Notes: generated by a model not told the origin, from the letters alone. A stretch of 38,653 nt of DNA from Acidobacteriaceae bacterium (GCA_030040425.1 JASHTS010000119.1:1-38653), one strand, 5' to 3'; positions 16,289 to 23,825 are shown, counted from the first letter of the stretch. Numbers and translations: made by a program.

Positions 16289-16795
16289 ATGAACTTCGAA
16301 GACGTGAATACTCTGCTCGACTACAACTACTGGGCCCGCGACCGGGTGCTCGACGCCGTCTCCGCGCTCGCCCTCGAGCAGTTCACGCGCCCGCTCGGCT
16401 CGAGTTTCGGCTCGGTGCGCGACACCCTCGCCCACATCTGCGACGCCGAGTCCATCTGGCTCGCACGCTGGAATGGCAGTCCGCCCGCCGGCTTCAGGCC
16501 CGCCGAACGCATCGCCGATGTTGCCGCCGCACGCAGCGAGTGGGCCGAGCTTGAAGCAGGCATGCGCGCTTTCCTCGCCGGCCTCGGCCCCGAGGGCGTC
16601 ACACGTTCGATCGAGTACAAGGATCTGCGCGGCGCCCCGCGCTCGCATGTCTTCTGGCACATGCTGCAGCACGTGGTCAATCACGGCAGCTACCATCGCG
16701 GCCAGGTGACCACGATGCTGCGCCAGCTCGGCGCGCAGCCGCCAATGTCCATGGACCTCATCGCCTACTATCGCCAGAAACAGGAGAAGAGCTAG
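16289..16795 (+). CDS. DinB-family protein
   Basis: This 168-residue protein has the four-helix DinB/YfiT-like fold. It begins MNFEDVNTLLDYNYWARDRVLDAV. The three-histidine metal site is visible: LAHICDAE in helix 2, and HVVNHGSYHRGQV in helix 3, giving H-x3-H spacing with the first His. Such proteins are putative metal-dependent thiol-transferases or hydrolases (bacillithiol/mycothiol-type transferases in Gram-positives); the reaction here is unknown. It is a single-gene unit next to the hairpin array and convergent with the DUF1801 gene. A second DinB paralogue lies at 34784. Confidence 0.88.
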   Translation: MNFEDVNTLLDYNYWARDRVLDAVSALALEQFTRPLGSSFGSVRDTLAHICDAESIWLARWNGSPPAGFRPAERIADVAAARSEWAELEAGMRAFLAGLGPEGVTRSIEYKDLRGAPRSHVFWHMLQHVVNHGSYHRGQVTTMLRQLGAQPPMSMDLIAYYRQKQEKS

Positions 16796-16821
16796 CCCGC
16801 CGCCGCGCTTCTGAATCTTCC

Positions 16822-17271
16822 CTAACCGGTCCTCTTCCCGCTTGCGCCCTGCGCCTTGCTCTTGCCCCTGCTCTTCAAATCGAGATTGAGCGCCACGGCA
16901 GCGCGGATCAGGCCCTTCAATGCCGCTTCATTGATCTTTTCGCCTTCGCGGATGTCGATCGCGCGCCTTACATTCCCGTCGAGACTGGAGTTGAACAACC
17001 CGGAAGGGTCCTCGAGCCCCGCTCCCCGGGCAAATGTCATCTTGACCACGTTCTTGTAGGTCTCTCCTGTGCATACGATCCCCGCGTGGGACCAGACGGG
17101 GGTGCCCGGCGACTTCAGCTTGGCCCACTTCCATTCTTCGTCGATCTCCGGGTCGGCCGCGCGGATGATGGCGCGCACCTTGGCCAGCGTCTTGCCGCGC
17201 CAGTCCCCGAGCTCCTTGATCTTCCCGTCGATCGAGGCTGAGGCAGATTGCGTTGGGACAGCTCTTTTCAT
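16822..17271 (-). CDS. DUF1801 (YdhG-like) protein
   Basis: This 149-residue protein reads as DUF1801: KVRAIIRAADPEIDEEWKWAKLKSPGTPVWSHAGIVCTGETYKNVVKMTFARGAGLEDPSGLFNSSLDGNVRRAIDIREGEKINEAALKGLIRAAVALN. Family members are small cytoplasmic proteins distantly like frataxin/YdhG and of unknown function. The C-terminus is Lys/Arg-rich (SRGKSKAQGASGKRTG). AGGAG stands 7 nt before the ATG. It is the last gene of the ArsR-led operon, 41 bp after the DoxX gene; DUF1801, DoxX, SRPBCC and VOC genes often travel together behind ArsR regulators. Confidence 0.88.
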   Translation of the reverse strand: MKRAVPTQSASASIDGKIKELGDWRGKTLAKVRAIIRAADPEIDEEWKWAKLKSPGTPVWSHAGIVCTGETYKNVVKMTFARGAGLEDPSGLFNSSLDGNVRRAIDIREGEKINEAALKGLIRAAVALNLDLKSRGKSKAQGASGKRTG

Positions 17272-17312
17272 GATCGGCTCCTTTTTTCGCAGGAAATCCA
17301 GCCTTGTCCGGC

Positions 17313-17744
17313 TCAGCCTGCAACTTCAGCCGGCGCGCCACGCATCCGGCGCCAGCAGAAGTATGAGACCGCCCAGAGCATACTGGTCAGTGTCGAGGGA
17401 ATGAACGCAAGCCGGCGATCGCCTATGGAGAGATGGGCGATGACGGCCGAAACCAGGTTGATGGCAAAACCCGCGTAGGCCCATTCCTTCAGCCGTGCCG
17501 GAATCATGGGCACCAGTAGCACGGCGACACCCGCCAGCTTGGCCAGGGAAAGTTCGTAGCGGAATGAGCCGTTGGGAAAGCCGAGGCGGATGAATGCCTG
17601 CGCTCCCTGAGGAAGCAGTTCGTAGTAAGCGGTGAAGCACATCTCCAGACAGAAAAGCGCGGTGAAGATCCAAAAGAGAATGGTGGCGGCTTTCGAGGTA
17701 GCCCTGCCGGCGTCAGTGGCCGGATTTTGCGAGATTGATTCCAT
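17313..17744 (-). CDS. DoxX-like membrane protein
   Basis: This 143-residue protein has four hydrophobic helices (about 20-40, 68-85, 88-105 and 112-130). FTAYYELLPQGAQAFIRLGFP, SLAKLAGVAVLLVPMIPARLKEWAYAGFAINLVSAVIAHLSIGD matches the DoxX-like family (DoxX_2), with the helix-2 Lys-Leu-x-Gly motif and the His-Xaa-x-x-x-Gly turn. DoxX proteins are inner-membrane proteins; a role in thiol/oxidative stress complexes is known for the mycobacterial member only. GGAGG precedes the ATG. It lies in the middle of the ArsR operon, 45 bp after the SRPBCC gene. Confidence 0.85.
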   Translation of the reverse strand: MESISQNPATDAGRATSKAATILFWIFTALFCLEMCFTAYYELLPQGAQAFIRLGFPNGSFRYELSLAKLAGVAVLLVPMIPARLKEWAYAGFAINLVSAVIAHLSIGDRRLAFIPSTLTSMLWAVSYFCWRRMRGAPAEVAG

Positions 17745-17789
17745 GGGATTATTTCCTCCAATTCTTCAAGGATTCGCTCGTTCGGCCCC

Positions 17790-18317
17790 TTAACCGGGCA
17801 TCTCGGCTCCGAACTGCCGGGCGTACTCGGCAACCAGTCGACGCCAATCCGCGAACTTCAACACGTCGGCGCCGGCGATGCGGCCGATGGGCTCGCCCGC
17901 GAGCAGACGGTCCAGGACGTCGAAAGAAATGTGCCAGCCCGCAGCGCCCCACGCGATAAAGCGGCGATCGATCGCGTGCCAGAGCGTAAGCCGCGTGCCG
18001 CCGCCGAGCGGATCGAGCTCCCATCGCAGGTCCTGGTACTCAAGCGCCCACGGCTCGTCGGCCAGCGTCACTCGCGTCTCCGTCACATTGCCCGTTCCCG
18101 CCCAGGTAAGCCTCACGGTGCTCCCTATGGCGCTCAGGTTTCCATCGGCCTCAAAGGGCGCCCACTCGCGCAACTGCGCAGGATCGGTCAGCGCCTGCCA
18201 TACTTTTTCCGGCGGGTGACGCAGCTCTCTCGTAAGAATGAGCGTCCATTTCTCACCGCCTTTTTCTACCTGAGCCCCGCTCGCCGGGCCCGGCGCGTAC
18301 TGCGTGCGCTCGCTCAT
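17790..18317 (-). CDS. SRPBCC (AHSA1-type) protein
   Basis: This 175-residue protein has the AHSA1 helix-grip fold: WTLILTRELRHPPEKVWQALTDPAQLREWAPFEADGNLSAIGSTVRLTWAG, then WALEYQDLRWELDPLGGGTRLTLWHAIDRRFIAWGAAGWHISFDVLDRLLAGEPIGRI. The cavity of such proteins binds hydrophobic ligands; no ligand can be named. The N-terminal 20 residues are extra and polar. GGAGGAG precedes the ATG. Located 30 bp after the VOC gene and 45 bp before DoxX in the ArsR operon. A second SRPBCC protein is in the divergent MarR operon, suggesting related stress functions. Confidence 0.9.
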   Translation of the reverse strand: MSERTQYAPGPASGAQVEKGGEKWTLILTRELRHPPEKVWQALTDPAQLREWAPFEADGNLSAIGSTVRLTWAGTGNVTETRVTLADEPWALEYQDLRWELDPLGGGTRLTLWHAIDRRFIAWGAAGWHISFDVLDRLLAGEPIGRIAGADVLKFADWRRLVAEYARQFGAEMPG

Positions 18318-18347
18318 GGTCTCCTCCCCAGCCAGGCCTCAGGAGCG

Positions 18348-18746
18348 TCAGCCCGACCAGCGCATCAGCTGCGTGATCTGAATCAGATTGCCGCAGGTGT
18401 CGTTCAGTTTGGCGATCTTCGAAGCCGTTACGTCCGTCGGGGCCATCGGGAACTCGGTGCCACGCGCCTTCATCCGCTCGTAATCGGCCGCGAGGTCGTC
18501 GGTGAAGAACATGGCCGCGGGCTGGCCCTGCTGAAACAGCGCCTGCTGATATGCTCTGGCCGCCGGATTGTCGTTCAGCGCCAGCTGCAGCTCCGTGCCG
18601 TTCGGGTCCTCCGCTGAGGCTACCGTGAGCCATCGATACGGCCCCTGGCTGAAGTCAGTCTTCTTCTGGAAGCCCAGCACCTCCGTATAGAAACGCAGGG
18701 CCTTTTCCTGGTCGTCGACGTACACGCTCATCAATTTGATTTTCAT
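18348..18746 (-). CDS. VOC-family (glyoxalase-like) protein
   Basis: This 132-residue protein begins MKIKLMSVYVDDQEKALRFYTEVLGF, the standard first beta-alpha-beta unit of vicinal-oxygen-chelate proteins. GTELQLALND gives the middle strand and a metal-ligand Glu position, and the end is TCGNLIQITQ. It is one VOC unit of two modules and would act as a dimer. The reaction is unknown; glyoxalase, ring-cleavage or antibiotic-binding roles exist in the family. I chose ATG 18746 with AAGGAG upstream, not the longer open frame. It follows the ArsR gene by 11 bp and is the second gene of the operon. Confidence 0.88.
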   Translation of the reverse strand: MKIKLMSVYVDDQEKALRFYTEVLGFQKKTDFSQGPYRWLTVASAEDPNGTELQLALNDNPAARAYQQALFQQGQPAAMFFTDDLAADYERMKARGTEFPMAPTDVTASKIAKLNDTCGNLIQITQLMRWSG

Positions 18747-18757
18747 TTCCCTTCTCC

Positions 18758-19129
18758 TTAGCGGCGGTTGTCGCCGCGCTGTTTCTTTGTCTTGCGTTTC
18801 TTCTCGGCTCCTTGATCCGTGCTTTGCTCCATGCGATCGAGGTGGCGCTCCAAAGCGTCCACATGAGCGGACCAGAAACGCCGGAACTGCGCCAGCCAGT
18901 CTTCTATCTCCTGCAGAGGTTGGGGTTTCAGCCGGTAGAGACGGCGCTGTGCATCCACGGTAGACTCCACGAAACCGGCTTCGCGCAGCACGCGCAGATG
19001 CTTCGATACCGCCGGCTGCGGCATGCCGAGCTTGCGCTCGATCTCCCCGACCGACTGTTGCGACCCCGCCAGCACGCTCAGGATCGCGCGCCGGTTCGGC
19101 TCGGCAATGATCTCGAAGACCGATTCCAC
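18758..19129 (-). CDS. ArsR-family winged-helix regulator
   Basis: This 123-residue regulator has the ArsR core: FEIIAEPNRRAILSVLAGSQQSVGEIERKLGMPQPAVSKHLRVLREAGFVESTVDAQRRLYRLKP, helix-turn-helix at about 31-52 followed by the wing. The tail is long, charged and basic. No Cys metal-binding box (CxC) is present, so it is the non-metal type often linked with SRPBCC/DoxX genes. The start is taken as GTG 19129, matching the usual VFEIIAEPNRR beginning. A strong promoter ends only a few bases before it, so the mRNA may be almost leaderless. It heads the five-gene operon and probably represses it. Confidence 0.88.
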   Translation of the reverse strand: MESVFEIIAEPNRRAILSVLAGSQQSVGEIERKLGMPQPAVSKHLRVLREAGFVESTVDAQRRLYRLKPQPLQEIEDWLAQFRRFWSAHVDALERHLDRMEQSTDQGAEKKRKTKKQRGDNRR

Positions 19130-19135
19130 ACACCT

Positions 19136-19165
19136 TATATACCTCTTAGTGCATATACGTGTCAA
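19136..19165 (-). promoter_or_regulatory. Promoter of the ArsR operon
   Basis: On the minus strand TTGACA (19160-19165) and TATATA (19136-19141) are separated by 18 bp, or GTATAT by 17 bp. Between them lie AT-rich direct and inverted ATATAC/GTATAT elements suited to an ArsR dimer. Predicted transcription start falls at or next to the GTG start codon. Confidence 0.75.
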
Positions 19166-19227
19166 GGCATATAAAGGAATTATTTGTGGCCCGGCGCTCA
19201 TGCGCGGTCGGCAATGCAATAATTTCC

Positions 19228-19256
19228 TTGACAATAGTTTCCACGGATACTACTAT
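19228..19256 (+). promoter_or_regulatory. Promoter of the MarR operon
   Basis: TTGACA (19228-19233) and TACTAT (19251-19256) with a 17-bp spacer, 24 bp before the MarR ATG. It is one of the two best sigma70-like promoters in the window and faces the ArsR promoter across about 60 bp. Confidence 0.8.
19235..19252. promoter_or_regulatory. MarR operator within the promoter spacer
   Basis: TAGTTTCC-AC-GGATACTA is an 18-bp inverted repeat with seven of eight pairs matched (TAGTTTCC against TAGTATCC). It fills the spacer between -35 and -10, the classical place for autorepression by a MarR dimer. Assignment to the adjacent MarR gene is inference from position. Confidence 0.6.
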
Positions 19257-19279
19257 AGAAAACGAGATGAGGTAAGCCG

Positions 19280-19756
19280 ATGGCGCTCACGAAGACCGCC
19301 AACCAGAACGCGAGCAGACTCACCGCGCATATCGGGTTCTGGATGCGGCTGGTTTCCAATCACGTCTCGCAGGCCTTTGCCCGCAAGCTGGAGGCGAGCG
19401 GCGTCACGGTGGCCGAATGGGTAATCCTGCGCGAAATGTATGGAGGCGACGAGACCACCTCGCCCAGTGCTGTCGCGGAACTGACCGGCCTTACGCGAGG
19501 CGCCGTCTCGAAACTCATCAGCAGGCTGTTGTCCAAGGGCCTGGTGACGCGCAATGAATCGGCCCGCGACCGTCGTTATCAGGACATCCAATTGACCGAT
19601 GCCGGAGTTTCCCTGGTCCCCCATCTGGCTCAGCTTGCAGACGAAAACGACGAAGAGTTTTTTGGAGTGCTGTCCCGCTCCGAACGCAGGACGCTGACCA
19701 CGCTGCTTAAGAAGACGGCAGCTCTGCGCGATCTGACACAGATCCCCTTGGAATAG
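19280..19756 (+). CDS. MarR-family regulator
   Basis: This 158-residue winged-helix regulator has helix-turn-helix and wing at TSPSAVAELTGLTRGAVSKLISRLLSKGLVTRNESARDRRYQDIQLTDAG (about 60-110), with the DxRxxxxxLT wing motif in the slightly altered form DRRYQDIQLTDAG. N- and C-terminal helices form the dimer interface. Its promoter contains a matching inverted repeat, so autorepression is likely. It is first in a unit with a DUF1398 gene (9 bp later) and an SRPBCC gene. Divergent from the ArsR operon. The signal it senses, often a phenolic or oxidant for this family, is unknown. Confidence 0.93.
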   Translation: MALTKTANQNASRLTAHIGFWMRLVSNHVSQAFARKLEASGVTVAEWVILREMYGGDETTSPSAVAELTGLTRGAVSKLISRLLSKGLVTRNESARDRRYQDIQLTDAGVSLVPHLAQLADENDEEFFGVLSRSERRTLTTLLKKTAALRDLTQIPLE

Positions 19757-19765
19757 GAGAATCGC

Positions 19766-20161
19766 ATGAACGAAGCGACGGTTCACGAACTGATCGACAA
19801 AGCACTGGCTGGAAAAATCACGTTCCCGGAGATTCTGGCGACGCTCGGCAAAGACGGAGTGGAGTCCTATCATGTGGACTTCCTCAGGAACGAGTTCCGC
19901 TGCTACACCGGTAACGGCCGGTCGCTGGTCACGGACCTGCCTCTGGCTCACGACGGCGTTGCGTTCGAATTCTCGGCAGAGAAGCTCGATGGCATCAATA
20001 AGAGAGTTCAGTCCGGCGAATGGTCGTTCGCCGATTTTGTAAGAGAAAGCACGGCTACGGCAGGTTGCGCTTTCTACATCGTGTATCTGACCGGGAAGAA
20101 GGTTCGCTACTTCGGCCGCGATGGCGGCGAGCACGTCCAACATTTCCCGGGTTCCAGGTGA
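19766..20161 (+). CDS. DUF1398 (YbcV-like) protein
   Basis: This 131-residue protein matches the DUF1398 family: ATVHELIDKALAGKITFPEILATLGKDGVESYHVDFLRNEFRCYTGNGRS and SGEWSFADFVRESTATAGCAFYIVYLTGKKVRYFGRDGGEHVQHFPG. The fold family includes E. coli YbcV and some phage-borne copies. Function is unknown; it is soluble and cytoplasmic. AGGAGA precedes the ATG, 9 bp after the MarR stop, so both are in one operon. No catalytic residues can be named. Confidence 0.85.
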   Translation: MNEATVHELIDKALAGKITFPEILATLGKDGVESYHVDFLRNEFRCYTGNGRSLVTDLPLAHDGVAFEFSAEKLDGINKRVQSGEWSFADFVRESTATAGCAFYIVYLTGKKVRYFGRDGGEHVQHFPGSR

Positions 20162-20172
20162 AAGAGGCAAAA

Positions 20173-20574
20173 ATGAGAAAGATCGCGCGATCCGCAATCA
20201 AGCACGTCGACATTCAGGCGGCTCCGGAGAAGGTGTTCGCCTTCCTTGCCGACCCCATGAATTGGCCGCAATACGCGGTGGTGAACCTGCGTTCCGTGAG
20301 TCCGGGACAGCACGGATGGTTCAAAGCCGTCACCAAATTCGGCGAAGGGCAAATCAGGGTGAATGGCGTCAAGGAATTCGGAATCCTCGACCATACCTGG
20401 CAGGATCCTCAGGCGACCTGGGATGCCTACTGCCGCGCCGTCCCTAACGGCGATGGCTCCACGGTGATGTTCACGCTCTTTCAACCTCCCGTGATGAGCG
20501 GGCCGCAGTTCGATCAAGCCATGCAAGAGATGGATATTGAGATGGCCAAACTGAAAGAGATTTTGGAGCGGTAA
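20173..20574 (+). CDS. SRPBCC-family protein
   Basis: This 133-residue protein has a helix-grip fold: IKHVDIQAAPEKVFAFLADPMNWPQYAVVNLRSVSPGQHGWFKAV, GEGQIRVNGVKEFGILDHTW, and a C-terminal helix QFDQAMQEMDIEMAKLKEILER. It is more like polyketide-cyclase/PYR-type SRPBCC proteins than like the AHSA1 protein at 17790. Ligand unknown. I chose ATG 20173 with AAAGAGG upstream, 11 bp after the DUF1398 stop. It is the last gene of the MarR unit. Confidence 0.85.
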   Translation: MRKIARSAIKHVDIQAAPEKVFAFLADPMNWPQYAVVNLRSVSPGQHGWFKAVTKFGEGQIRVNGVKEFGILDHTWQDPQATWDAYCRAVPNGDGSTVMFTLFQPPVMSGPQFDQAMQEMDIEMAKLKEILER

Positions 20575-20648
20575 GGACGCGCTTGAGCATGTTTTCAACA
20601 TGGGGCCTTGCGTAAAGGGAATCGTAAGCTCGCGTGACGGTGCGCAGC

Positions 20649-20678
20649 TTGGTTAGTCTACTCGCCGCTTGGTATACT
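20649..20678 (+). promoter_or_regulatory. Candidate promoter of tRNA-Phe
   Basis: TTGGTT (20649-20654) and TATACT (20673-20678) with an 18-bp spacer lie about 93 bp before the mature tRNA 5' end. The long leader would be trimmed by RNase P. The -10 is good and the -35 moderate. Confidence 0.45.
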
Positions 20679-20777
20679 GATGGGGTCGTTGCATCGAACT
20701 GTTCGTGGACTTTCCCACCTGAACCGGCGCAGCCGAAACCCGCGCAGGAATTTGCAACTGAAGAAAGTCTCGACTGA

Positions 20778-20852
20778 GGCCAGGTAGCTCAGTGGTAGAG
20801 CGCGGCCCTGAAAAGGCCGGCGTCGGCGGTTCAATCCCGTCCCTGGCCACCA
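20778..20852 (+). tRNA. tRNA-Phe (GAA)
   Basis: This is a 75-nt tRNA with encoded CCA. The acceptor stem GGCCAGG pairs with CCTGGCC, the D arm is GCTC-AGTGGTAGA-GCG, and the anticodon stem CGGCC/GGCCG holds the 7-nt loop CTGAAAA with anticodon GAA. The variable loop GCGTC and T arm GGCGG-TTCAATC-CCGTC follow. Discriminator A precedes CCA. All arms pair well, and identity as Phe is from the anticodon. It stands alone between the SRPBCC gene and the adenosine-deaminase-like gene. Confidence 0.97.
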
Positions 20853-20896
20853 TTCTTCGATGCTGTTTCGCGCGTGCTCTACACTGTTAGGCAATC

Positions 20897-22504
20897 ATGC
20901 GCTGGCATTCCCCGTCTCTCGCGCCGCGGTGCTTCGCGCTTGCTCTTCTGGCAGCGCTTTCCGGCTGCGCGCATCGCCCGAACACCCAGCCTGCGCCCAC
21001 CCGCGCCGAGCTGCGCACAGCTCTCGTCTACGAGGCCAATCTCCATCAGGGCCCGGAAGCACTGCGCGCTTTCCTTACTGACTTTCCCAAAGGCGCCGAT
21101 CTCCACGTGCATCTCTCCGGCGCCGTGTACGCGGAGACCTTCATCCGCGACGCCGGCGCAGACGGTCTCTGCGTCGATCCCGTTGCGCTCAGCTTTGCCA
21201 AGCCGCCCTGTACCGGAAAACTCGTTCCCGCCAAAGCGCTCTCCGGCAACATCACAGCTGCCAGCCAGGCACTCTATGACAAGCTCGTTGACGCCTTCTC
21301 CGTGCGCAGCTACGCGCCCACACCCGGCGGCTGGAGCGAGCACGACCAGTTCTTCGCCACTTTCGCGCGCTTCGGCGGCTTGAGCAGGAGCCACACGGGC
21401 GAGTGGGTCGATGAAGTGGCTGCCCGCTCCGCGGCGCAGAACCAGCAATATCTCGAGCTGATGGATACGCCGCCTTTCGACCACGCTGCGGCGATCGCAA
21501 AGGTCGTCGGCTGGAATCCGCAGCTCGCTCAGGCCGATCCGCAAGCCTTCGCACGCTTCCGCCAGCAACTGCTTGATCGCGGCCTGCGCGACGAGATTGC
21601 AGTCGATCGCAAGGAGACGCTCGATGCCGAATCCCAGCGCAGGCACCTTGAGCACTGCGGCACGGCCCAGGCCGCGCCCGCGTGCGGCGTGGAGATTCGC
21701 TATCTCTACCAGGTTCAGCGCGGCTGTCCGCCCGAGCAGGTCTTCGCGCAAATGCTCCTGGGCTTTGAAACCGTCGCCGCCAGCATGAACGCGCATGAAG
21801 ATACGTGGGCGGGCATCAACCTCGTAATGCCGGAAGACGGCTACATCTCCATGCGCGATTACACCCTGCAGATGAAGATGCTCGATTATCTCCACTCCGT
21901 CTATCCTCAGGTGCACATCACGCTGCACGCGGGCGAGCTCACCGAAGGTCTCGTGCCGCCCGAAGACCTGCGCTTCCACATCCGCCAGGCCGTGGAGCTG
22001 GGCCATGCCGAGCGCATCGGTCACGGCGTGGACGTGATGTATGAGGACAACGCGCGCCGGCTTCTGCAGGAGCTCGCCGACCGCCACATCATGATCGAGA
22101 TCAACCTCAGCTCCAACGAAGGCATCCTCGGCGTCTCCGGCGACCGTCATCCATTTCCTATATATCGAGCCGCTCACGTGCCTGTCGCGCTCTCCACCGA
22201 CGATGAAGGCGTAAGCCGCATCGATCTCACCCATGAGTACGTGCGCGCCGCGCTCGAGTACGACCTCACCTATCGCGACCTGAAGCAACTGGCGCGCACC
22301 GGCATGGAGCACGCGTTTCTTCCCGGTAACAGCCTGTGGGCCCAGCCGGATGATTTTGCCCGGCCCGTCCATGCATGCCGCGACCAGGCTCTGGGCGGCG
22401 ACGATCCCACGCCGGAGTGCAAGACGTTCCTCGCTGCAAGCGAGAAGGCCTCGGCACAGTGGGAGCTCGAGCGCCGTTTTCACGTCTTCGAAAGCCGCTG
22501 GTAA
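20897..22504 (+). CDS. Adenosine-deaminase-superfamily lipoprotein
   Basis: This 535-residue protein has a lipoprotein signal (ALLAALSGC, lipid-modified Cys 24). The mature part is an adenosine/AMP deaminase-like TIM barrel: H70-x-H72 in GADLHVHLSGA, HAGE at 344-347 (His ligand and catalytic Glu), GHGVD with H376, and LSTDDEGVS with Asp 435/436 as metal ligand and general base. So all zinc and catalytic residues are kept. About 180 residues between the first and second motifs exceed the plain deaminase length, as in secreted ADGF/CECR1-type enzymes. An exported enzyme would deaminate adenosine or another amino-purine outside the inner membrane. Substrate and membrane are not determined. Confidence 0.87.
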   Translation: MRWHSPSLAPRCFALALLAALSGCAHRPNTQPAPTRAELRTALVYEANLHQGPEALRAFLTDFPKGADLHVHLSGAVYAETFIRDAGADGLCVDPVALSFAKPPCTGKLVPAKALSGNITAASQALYDKLVDAFSVRSYAPTPGGWSEHDQFFATFARFGGLSRSHTGEWVDEVAARSAAQNQQYLELMDTPPFDHAAAIAKVVGWNPQLAQADPQAFARFRQQLLDRGLRDEIAVDRKETLDAESQRRHLEHCGTAQAAPACGVEIRYLYQVQRGCPPEQVFAQMLLGFETVAASMNAHEDTWAGINLVMPEDGYISMRDYTLQMKMLDYLHSVYPQVHITLHAGELTEGLVPPEDLRFHIRQAVELGHAERIGHGVDVMYEDNARRLLQELADRHIMIEINLSSNEGILGVSGDRHPFPIYRAAHVPVALSTDDEGVSRIDLTHEYVRAALEYDLTYRDLKQLARTGMEHAFLPGNSLWAQPDDFARPVHACRDQALGGDDPTPECKTFLAASEKASAQWELERRFHVFESRW

Positions 22505-22550
22505 TCCGCGGTCCTGTTACTACTGAGCACTCTGCGATCCGCAGTGAGCG

Positions 22551-22565
22551 AGCGGAATCTCCGCT
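22551..22565 (+). terminator. Small hairpin after the deaminase gene
   Basis: AGCGGA-ATC-TCCGCT is a perfect 6-bp stem with 3-nt loop, 47 bp after the deaminase stop. It lacks a T run, so termination is uncertain. Confidence 0.3.
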
Positions 22566-22636
22566 AAGATGAGAAATGAAAAGTAACTGAAAATTTAGAG
22601 GGAATCATTCTATACCGGGCCCATTTGACTGGCGAC

Positions 22637-23728
22637 ATGAGCCGTTTGCACCGCAGTTTTTTCCGCGTCTGTCGCTCGGCCGCGGCCGCTTTGTTGTCCG
22701 GGCTTCTTGCCGGCGCAGGTCCACAACTCGCCCGGTCGCAGCACGCACCGGCCCAACCCCCGCTGCTTCCGGGCCTTGTTCCGGAAGACGCGCTCTCGGC
22801 ACCGGGAAGAATTCAGGGCGTGGTTATCGCTCAGGATGGCGCCGTCTGTGAGGGAGCCCATGTCGAGCTCAGGCTTGCCGGCTCGAATTCTCCCGCACGC
22901 ATTGTCACCTCGAATGCCGACGGACGGTTCGATTTCCCCGCCGTTCCCGCGGGATTCTTTAAGCTTTCCATCTCCTCGCCTGGATTCACCGTCGAGTCCA
23001 TCTCCGGCACGTTGCGCGCCGGGGAAGTCTACCAGGCCGGTCTCGTGACTCTCTCGGTGAATGCCGTCACGGAAGTGCGCGTCTCGGCATTATCGCCCCA
23101 GGAAATCGCGCAGCAGCAGGTCAATGAGGAAGAAAAGCAACGCGTCCTCGGGATCATTCCGAATTTCGACATCGTTTACTCTCCTTACGCACCGCCGCTC
23201 ACGGCAAGGCAGAAATTCTCGTTGGCCTGGAGATCCTCCATCGACCCGACCACATTTCTGGGAACCGGAGCCACGGCTGCCCTGGAGCAGAAAAGCAATG
23301 CGTATGCGGCCTATGGGCAGGGTGCGGCGGGGTATGCGCGGCGCTTTGGAGCGGCCTACGGCGATAACGTGATTGGCACGATGCTCGGCAGTGCTCTGCT
23401 GGCGTCGGCCCTGAAACAGGACCCGCGCTATTTCTTGAAAGGCTCCGGCTCCGTTCGATCGCGAATTTTCTACGCCATCGCCAATTCCGTCGTCTGCAAA
23501 GGCGACAATGGCCGCTGGCAGCCGGCGTACTCGAATTTCGCCGCCGGCTTTGCCGCGGCGGGCATTTCCAATCTCTACTATCCGCGGACCAACCGAAATG
23601 GAATCGGCGCGAGCTTCGTGAACTTCTCCATCGCCAAGGTTGAAGGCGCGGGAGAAAACATTTTCGAGGAATTCTTTTCCCGCCGGTTCACCACCCACAC
23701 GCGCGACAGTGCGATGCCCGCGCACTGA
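22637..23728 (+). CDS. Secreted protein with carboxypeptidase-regulatory-like domain
   Basis: This 363-residue protein has a signal peptide (about residues 1-34). A beta-sandwich of the CarboxypepD_reg type follows at about 58-142: GRIQGVVIAQDGAVCEGAHVELRLAG, TSNADGRFDFPAVPAGFFKLSISSPGF. The second half (about 165-363) is a segment I do not recognise, rich in Ala, Gly and Ser: FSLAWRSSIDPTTFLGTGATAALEQ, RRFGAAYGDNVIGTMLGSALLASALKQDPRYFLKGSGSVRSRIFYAIANSVV. The same layout occurs in acidobacterial proteins annotated only as carboxypeptidase-like. ATG 22637 is preferred to TTG 22625. It is a single-gene unit; envelope location is inferred from the signal. Confidence 0.7.
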   Translation: MSRLHRSFFRVCRSAAAALLSGLLAGAGPQLARSQHAPAQPPLLPGLVPEDALSAPGRIQGVVIAQDGAVCEGAHVELRLAGSNSPARIVTSNADGRFDFPAVPAGFFKLSISSPGFTVESISGTLRAGEVYQAGLVTLSVNAVTEVRVSALSPQEIAQQQVNEEEKQRVLGIIPNFDIVYSPYAPPLTARQKFSLAWRSSIDPTTFLGTGATAALEQKSNAYAAYGQGAAGYARRFGAAYGDNVIGTMLGSALLASALKQDPRYFLKGSGSVRSRIFYAIANSVVCKGDNGRWQPAYSNFAAGFAAAGISNLYYPRTNRNGIGASFVNFSIAKVEGAGENIFEEFFSRRFTTHTRDSAMPAH

Positions 23729-23825
23729 TCGCCTGCGGCAAGCGGGACAGCATCTTCGACTCCGCCCTTTTCGGCAACCGCTCCCGGATCGTCGCTCCAC
23801 CCTCCGCCGCGCGTACACTTGCGCC

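Noticed and set aside
20653..20853. Minus-strand frame with product starting MVARDGIEPPTPAFSGPRSTTELPG
   Set aside because: It is the reverse complement of the tRNA-Phe gene, a known type of false gene repeated in many annotations.
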